From Actinomycetospora sp. TBRC 11914 (GTDB lineage Bacteria > Actinomycetota > Actinomycetes > Mycobacteriales > Pseudonocardiaceae), in the NCBI RefSeq assembly GCF_012933465.1, contig NZ_JABBND010000020.1, positions 1 to 64,000 on the forward strand: a stretch of DNA of 64,000 nucleotides, read 5' to 3'. Of this stretch, positions 59,943 to 64,000 are shown piece by piece. A program made the translations under genes and the position numbers. The notes beneath the pieces were generated by a model. It saw only the letters and a list, made by a program, of their open reading frames with translations. It ran no database searches and was not told the DNA's origin. Each line of letters begins with the position of its first letter. The first letter of the stretch is position 1.

Positions 59943-60348
59943 GCGATTCTCCACGTGTCGGCTTCCGCCGGCCCTGCGCGCGGCGGTCCGGGCGAAGCGG
60001 GATCAGCAACCCTCGAGGGTCGCGTCGGCAGGTCGCCGTCGCCATGGTGGCGTCGACCGGTACGGACCGGACGCACTGCCCACTGCGGTGTTGCCGAACC
60101 ACCCTTCTTCGCCTCGCCGACGACGATCGCAGCCGGGTGGGGCCGGCAGCGTCGATCCGGGAGGCCGAAAACGCGGCCTGCCCCTCGTGCCGCAGGGGCG
60201 ATCCACGATCTTGGCGATGGACATCGTCGAGCCGGCACTCACGGCCGGGCCGGCCTCCCTGCCTCCTGCCTCCGGCCCGACGGCCGGCGCGCACACTCCC
60301 GGCCGCCGGGGACCAGAACCGGTGACGACGTACACCCGCGAGGCGGGA
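59943..60348. other. 406-bp gap inside the element
   Basis: No supportable gene on either strand. Must include the promoter of the PRC-barrel gene; no hexamers assigned. Confidence 0.45.
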
Positions 60349-60576
60349 TCAGGGTGAGACAGCGTCCTCGGCCAGGACCTCAGCGGCCACCCTCATGATC
60401 AGGTCGCTGCCGAGCAGATGGCCGAAGACCATCCACGAGAGGAGCTCCTGGCTGAGCAGCTCACCGACCGCGCCCGGATAGCGCGCCTCGGCCGCCCTCG
60501 CGGCTCCGAGCAGGAACGCCTTCGTGGGTGAGTCCATCAACGATCCGACCACGGTCGTGTCGGTGTTCTCGTCCAC
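60349..60576 (-). CDS. Small hypothetical protein, paralogue of the gene at 60947
   Basis: 75 residues from GTG, or 62 from an internal ATG at 60537. The segment ARAAEARYPGAVGELLSQEL resembles SARYASQAYPGPVGDLITAR in the protein at 60947-61366. Helical, no known domain. Confidence 0.5.
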   Translation of the reverse strand: MDENTDTTVVGSLMDSPTKAFLLGAARAAEARYPGAVGELLSQELLSWMVFGHLLGSDLIMRVAAEVLAEDAVSP

Positions 60577-60700
60577 GGCGTGTCAGGCCCCCTTGTGTGG
60601 GCGCGGCCGACGACGGCCTTGTTCTCGTCCGTCGACACAGTGCATGTCCATTCTCGCTCGTGGTCGTACCTGTGGGCATCGCCGAGGTCTCGACGGCGCA

Positions 60701-60892
60701 TCAGGAGTCCGCCTGGTCGGGACGTCGGAGCGAGGCAGCCCTCAGCGCATCGGCGGTCATTCGGCATTCGTCTCTGGACAAGGGCACGAACACCCCGCGC
60801 ACCGTCATCACGACGTAGGGATCGAAGTCGTCGACGGCTACCGAGAGCACCTCTTGTTCCGTTCCGCTGCACAGGATCACATGAGCTTTCAC
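60701..60892 (-). CDS. Small hypothetical protein
   Basis: 63 residues: strands (VLSVAVDDFDPYVVMTVRGV) followed by a helix (LSRDECRMTADALRAASL). Composition is gene-like and GGGAG lies 7 nt before the GTG. Family not recognised. Confidence 0.45.
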   Translation of the reverse strand: MKAHVILCSGTEQEVLSVAVDDFDPYVVMTVRGVFVPLSRDECRMTADALRAASLRRPDQADS

Positions 60893-60946
60893 TCTGGAAC
60901 TCCCGAAAGGTGTCGTCGAAGCGGCAGTCGAACACGGGGTCCCTGT

Positions 60947-61366
60947 TCAGTCCCGGTCCTCGTCCGTGGCCGTTCGGTAGCGCCACCGCATGCCGCTGCC
61001 CGGAATCGGGACAGCGGGGAGGTGGTCGTATCCGCCCCGCGACGGGAGCGGACTCCAGGTCTCCATCGTCTGCATCGCCCGCACCAGGCGGGGTGCGAGG
61101 TCGAAGGGTTCGTGTCGCCTACCGTCGACGACGTACTCTTCGATCCTCGCCGTGATGAGGTCCCCGACCGGGCCCGGATATGCCTGCGACGCGTATCGGG
61201 CCGATCGCAGGGCCGAAGCCCGTTCGACCGTCGTGAGATCGCGTTCTGCCGGCGAGTCCTTCGGCGGTGGCGGGGTGTTCTCCATCCCCTCGTGGTCAGC
61301 GCTCCAGGCCGCAGCATGCGAGACGAGCGTTGCCGTCTGATCACGGTTCTCGTTGCGATCGCTCAT
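60947..61366 (-). CDS. Hypothetical protein, paralogue of the gene at 60349
   Basis: 139 residues. A charged N-terminus, then RSARYASQAYPGPVGDLITA and a C-terminal region ending RWRYRTATDEDRD. The Y-P-G-x-V-G-x-L core is shared with the smaller protein at 60349. Function unknown. Confidence 0.55.
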   Translation of the reverse strand: MSDRNENRDQTATLVSHAAAWSADHEGMENTPPPPKDSPAERDLTTVERASALRSARYASQAYPGPVGDLITARIEEYVVDGRRHEPFDLAPRLVRAMQTMETWSPLPSRGGYDHLPAVPIPGSGMRWRYRTATDEDRD

Positions 61367-61436
61367 GCCCCGTCGAACCCCGACGGGGTCGGTCGCGTTG
61401 CGGCGGCCCGACCTTTCTCGTCGGTGACGCTGGAAC

Positions 61437-61475
61437 TCGCGGGATCACTGGTCCGGGTCCGGCCGGAGGAGCCCT
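61437..61475 (+). repeat. Degenerate att-like copy of the tRNA-Asn 3' end
   Basis: Aligns without gaps to 57777-57815 with 32 of 39 identical; all seven differences are transitions, six toward G or C. Includes GGAGGAGCCCT, spanning the acceptor stem end and flank. Confidence 0.7.
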
Positions 61476-61501
61476 CGCCAGGTCGGGGCGGGTGGGTCGC
61501 T

Positions 61502-61945
61502 CTACGCCTCACCCGCCGACCATGACTCGTCCAGGATGGGCGCGGCGGTGAGTTCGGCCAAGAGTCCTCGGACCCGCTGGTCGATGTCGTCGCGGATGGG
61601 GCGGACGTGCTCGGGCGGCAGGCCGGCGGGGTCGTCGAGCTGCCAGTCGAGGTAGCGCTTGCCGGGGAGGACCGGACAGGCGTCGCCGCAGCCCATGGTG
61701 ACCACGACGTCGGCGGCGTCGACGTCGTCGGTGGACAGCTTGGTGGGCACCTCGTGGGACAGGTCGATGCCGAGCTCGTCCATGACCTGGCGGACGGCGG
61801 AGTTGACCTCGTCGGCGGGGGTGGAGCCGGCGGAGCGCACCGCGACCCGGCCGGCGGCGTGGTGGGCGAGCAGCGCGGCGGCCATCTGGGAGCGGCCGGC
61901 GTTGTGGACGCAGACGAACAGCACCTCGGGGACGTGGTCAGTCAT
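61502..61945 (-). CDS. arsC: Arsenate reductase ArsC (low-molecular-weight phosphatase type)
   Basis: 147 residues. P-loop VCVHNAGRSQMA with the CX5R motif (Cys12, Arg18), then a Cys pair in TMGCGDACPVLPGKRYLDW and DD in RPIRDDID. It reduces arsenate to arsenite using thioredoxin or mycothiol; the Cys82/Cys89-type pair favours the thioredoxin-linked form. ATG overlaps the acr3 stop by 8 bp. Last gene of arsR-acr3-arsC. Confidence 0.93.
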   Translation of the reverse strand: MTDHVPEVLFVCVHNAGRSQMAAALLAHHAAGRVAVRSAGSTPADEVNSAVRQVMDELGIDLSHEVPTKLSTDDVDAADVVVTMGCGDACPVLPGKRYLDWQLDDPAGLPPEHVRPIRDDIDQRVRGLLAELTAAPILDESWSAGEA

Positions 61946-63050
61946 GGCGGGCTTCCTCGAGCGGCGCGGGGGTGGTGGGGAAGAGCCGGCGGCGCAGCCG
62001 CAGGGAGACGTAGACCAGCGCGACGAGGACGGGGACCTCGATGAGCGGTCCGACGACCCCGGCGAGGGCCTGGCCGCTGATCGCGCCCCAGGTGGCGATG
62101 GCGACGGCGATGGCGAGTTCGAAGTTGTTGCCCGCGGCGGTGAACGCCAGTGTGGTGGTGCGCTGGTAGCCGAGCCCGACGCCGCGGCCGAGGGCGTAGG
62201 ACCCGGCCCACATGATCGCGAAGTAGGCGAACAGCGGCAGCGCGATGCGGGCGACGTCGAGGGGCTGGGAGGTGATCGCGTCGCCCTGCAGGGCGAAGAG
62301 GACCACGATGGTGAACAGCAGCCCGTAGAGCGCCCAGGGCCCGAGGCGGGGCAGCAGTCGGGTCTCGTACCAGTCGCGGCCCCGGGCGCGCTCGCCGAGG
62401 CGGCGGGTGAGGTAGCCGGCCAGCAGCGGGATGCCGAGGAAGATGAGCACCGAGCGGACGATGGCCCACGGGGAGACGTCGAGGCCGGTGGTCGGGAGGC
62501 CGAGCCAGCCGGGCAGGACGGAGAGGTAGAACCAGCCCAGGGCGCCGAAGGCGATGACCTGGAACACCGAGTTGAGCGCGACGAGCACGGCGGCGGCTTC
62601 GCGGTCGCCACAGGCGAGGTCGTTCCAGATGATGACCATGGCGATGCAGCGGGCGAGCCCGACGACGATCAGCCCGGTGCGGTAGGCGGGCAGGTCCGGG
62701 AGCAGCAGCCAGGCCAGGGCGAACATCAGCGCCGGCCCGATCAGCCAGTTCAGCACCAGCGACGAGATGAGCAGCCGGCGGTCGCCGGTGACGGTGTCGA
62801 GGCGGTCGTAGCGGACCTTGGCCAGCACCGGGTACATCATCACGAGCAGACCGAGCGCGATCGGCAGCGAGACCCCGTCGACCGCGACCGCGCCGAGGGC
62901 CTGGCCCAGCCCGGGAACGAGCCGGCCGGCCAGGAGCCCGACGGCCATCGCGGCGAGAATCCACACCGGCAGGAACCGGTCGAGCGTGGAGAGCTTCGCG
63001 ACCACCCCGGCCTCGGCCGGGTCGCGGACCTCGCTGTGCGGAATGCTCAC
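61938..63050 (-). CDS. acr3: Arsenite efflux transporter, ACR3 family
   Basis: 370 residues, about ten transmembrane helices. GLARCIAMVIIWNDLACGD contains the conserved Cys of ACR3 permeases, and FTAAGNNFELAIAVAIATWG the second signature. Proton-driven arsenite export. GTG overlap with arsR by 4 bp. Confidence 0.95.
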   Translation of the reverse strand: MSIPHSEVRDPAEAGVVAKLSTLDRFLPVWILAAMAVGLLAGRLVPGLGQALGAVAVDGVSLPIALGLLVMMYPVLAKVRYDRLDTVTGDRRLLISSLVLNWLIGPALMFALAWLLLPDLPAYRTGLIVVGLARCIAMVIIWNDLACGDREAAAVLVALNSVFQVIAFGALGWFYLSVLPGWLGLPTTGLDVSPWAIVRSVLIFLGIPLLAGYLTRRLGERARGRDWYETRLLPRLGPWALYGLLFTIVVLFALQGDAITSQPLDVARIALPLFAYFAIMWAGSYALGRGVGLGYQRTTTLAFTAAGNNFELAIAVAIATWGAISGQALAGVVGPLIEVPVLVALVYVSLRLRRRLFPTTPAPLEEARHD

Positions 63051-63466
63051 GCCTCCACCACCGGCAGGGCCTCGCGGTCGCCGGGCATCGCGGCCGGGCT
63101 GTCGGGGGCGGCGGGCACGAGGACCGCGGACACCTGGGCGAGCACGTCGGGGTGCACCCGGTAGTACACCCACGTCCCGCGCCGCTCGCCGCTGATCAGG
63201 CCGGCCTCGCGCAGCACCTTCAGGTGGTGCGAGATCGTCGGGCCGGACAGGTCGAACACGTCGGTCAGGTCGCACACGCAGGCCTCGCCGCCGGCGTGGG
63301 AGGCGATCAGCGAGAGCAGCCGCAGTCGCACCGGGTCGCCCATGGCCTTGAACACCCGCGCCAGCTCCACCGACTGCGCGGCCGACAACGGCTCGCGGGC
63401 CAGCGGCGAGCAGCACCCCACGACCTCGGCGAGCGCGTGCTCTTCGGTCCCGCCCTGCTTCGACAT
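63047..63466 (-). CDS. arsR: Arsenic-responsive repressor ArsR
   Basis: 139 residues. Winged helix (LARVFKAMGDPVRLRLLSLI; DLSGPTISHHLKVLREAGLI) with the ELCVCDL-like sensor ACVCDLTD; extra cysteines in VGCCSPLA near the N-terminus may add ligands for As(III). Represses its own operon and probably the divergent arsI through the palindrome at 63505. Confidence 0.94.
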   Translation of the reverse strand: MSKQGGTEEHALAEVVGCCSPLAREPLSAAQSVELARVFKAMGDPVRLRLLSLIASHAGGEACVCDLTDVFDLSGPTISHHLKVLREAGLISGERRGTWVYYRVHPDVLAQVSAVLVPAAPDSPAAMPGDREALPVVEA

Positions 63467-63504
63467 CCGTCTACCTTGACGCCTGTCGAAGCAGGGGGCA
63501 ACCT

Positions 63505-63528
63505 CTGGTTCGACCGACGTCGAACCAG
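63505..63528. promoter_or_regulatory. ArsR operator
   Basis: TGGTTCGAC-CGAC-GTCGAACCA is a perfect inverted repeat midway between arsR and arsI. A related half-site (CCTGTCGAAGC) lies 20 bp toward arsR. Confidence 0.65.
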
Positions 63529-63555
63529 GCGTCAGCGGAGTCGAGGAGGACCACC

Positions 63556-64000
63556 ATGTCCCGTGTGCAGCTCGCCCTGCGGGTCTCCGACCTCGAGGGG
63601 TCGATCCGCTTCTACCGCCGGCTCTTCGGGGTCGAGCCGGCCAAGCGCCGGCCCGGGTACGCCAACTTCGCCGTCGCCGAGCCCCCGCTCAAGCTCGTCC
63701 TGCTCGAGGGCGAGGCCGACCGTCCCACCGTGATGGACCACCTCGGCGTCGAGGTCGGGACCACCGCCGAGGTGGACGACGCCACCGCGCGCCTCGACGA
63801 GCTCGGGCTGTTCACCCAGGTCGAGGACGACACCACCTGCTGCTACGCCCGCCAGGACAAGGTCTGGGTCCACGGGCCCGGCAACGAGCCCTGGGAGGTC
63901 TACACCGTGAAGGAGGACTCCCCGGAGTACGGCACGGACGGCGTCGTCAGCCGGCCCATGGGCTCCTGCGCCACCGCCGACGACCGCGCCTCCTGCTGCG
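63556..64000 (+). CDS. arsI: ArsI/CadI vicinal-oxygen-chelate dioxygenase (partial, runs off window)
   Basis: 148 codons to the window end with no stop. QLALRVSDLEGSIRFYRRLF, RRPGYANFAVAEPPLKLVLL, HLGVEV, the vicinal Cys pair in DDTTCCYARQDKVWVHGP and WEVYTV match CadI/ArsI. ArsI is a non-haem Fe(II) C-As lyase that demethylates trivalent organoarsenicals. GAGGAGGA 7 nt before the ATG. The tail is already Cys-rich (SCATADDRASCC), so the stop is probably close. Confidence 0.88.
   Translation, partial: MSRVQLALRVSDLEGSIRFYRRLFGVEPAKRRPGYANFAVAEPPLKLVLLEGEADRPTVMDHLGVEVGTTAEVDDATARLDELGLFTQVEDDTTCCYARQDKVWVHGPGNEPWEVYTVKEDSPEYGTDGVVSRPMGSCATADDRASCC

Larger units (their letters stand above)
57739..61475. 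mobile_element. Decayed integrative element at tRNA-Asn
   Basis: Bounded by tRNA-Asn and a degenerate copy of its 3' 39 nt exactly 3,660 bp downstream. It holds a tyrosine-integrase C-terminal fragment 58 bp after the tRNA, several short unplaced genes, larger gaps and visibly lower GC than the rest of the window. No intact mobility gene remains. Confidence 0.65.

Noticed and set aside
60537-60986. 149-residue minus-strand frame and overlapping plus-strand frames (60524-61525, 60580-61155)
   Set aside because: They overlap better-supported small genes, are Arg/Ser/Pro-rich, and have no convincing ribosome binding site.

Overview
The window is very GC-rich, with short intergenic gaps, many GTG starts and chains of genes joined by 4-bp GTGA/ATGA overlaps. 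It looks like an actinomycete chromosome. The order hrcA-dnaJ2-rsmE-phoH-ybeY-corC-era-recO-uppS-zur/smtB-glyS-dgt-dnaG follows the mycobacterial chromosome (M. tuberculosis Rv2374c down to Rv2343c). Protein content points to the Pseudonocardiaceae (Pseudonocardia, Actinomycetospora or a relative). The genus is an inference; no rRNA or marker comparison was possible.

Layout. (1) 1-10.6 kb: a beta-propeller lipoprotein; then a membrane-anchored Hsp70-like ATPase with a LuxR-type regulator, divergent from an iniB-iniA-iniC-type locus encoding two dynamin-like GTPases (cell-envelope stress). (2) 10.7-28.1 kb: conserved core genes for heat-shock control, rRNA maturation, repair, undecaprenyl phosphate synthesis, zinc homeostasis (DUF6703-smtB-zur) and glyS. 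(3) 28.2-32.7 kb: a complete oleA-oleB-oleC-oleD operon (head-to-head fatty acid condensation to beta-lactones/olefins), each junction a 4-bp overlap. (4) 33-38 kb: xdhC-like, ydcF-like, dgt and an arabinosyltransferase-like membrane protein. (5) 38.4-41.6 kb: three consecutive proteins with Roadblock/LC7-like folds and no partner kinase or GTPase. (6) 42.3-50.7 kb: a catabolic cluster (GntR regulator; 2-hydroxyacyl-CoA lyase; acyl-CoA ligase; aldehyde dehydrogenase; small and large GMC dehydrogenase subunits). It fits oxidation of 2-methyl-1,2-propanediol to 2-hydroxyisobutyrate, then CoA activation and cleavage to acetone plus formyl-CoA. (7) 50.7-55 kb: TetR, a cupin-hydrolase fusion, dnaG. 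(8) 55-57.7 kb: two 52-bp tandem arrays, phosphate transport, a YtxH-like protein. (9) 57.7-61.5 kb: a decayed integrative element at tRNA-Asn, with an integrase C-terminal fragment and a degenerate copy of the tRNA 3' end exactly 3,660 bp downstream. (10) 61.5-64 kb: an arsenic operon (arsR-acr3-arsC) divergent from arsI, which runs off the window.

The most unusual feature running through the window is a family of about 50-bp palindromes (five full copies, one cut by the window start). Four of the five full copies sit exactly where convergent genes meet, and several carry the stop codons of the flanking genes. A second dispersed repeat (four copies at two loci) and several unrelated long hairpins add to this. 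The palindromes look like selfish or domesticated elements acting as bidirectional terminators.
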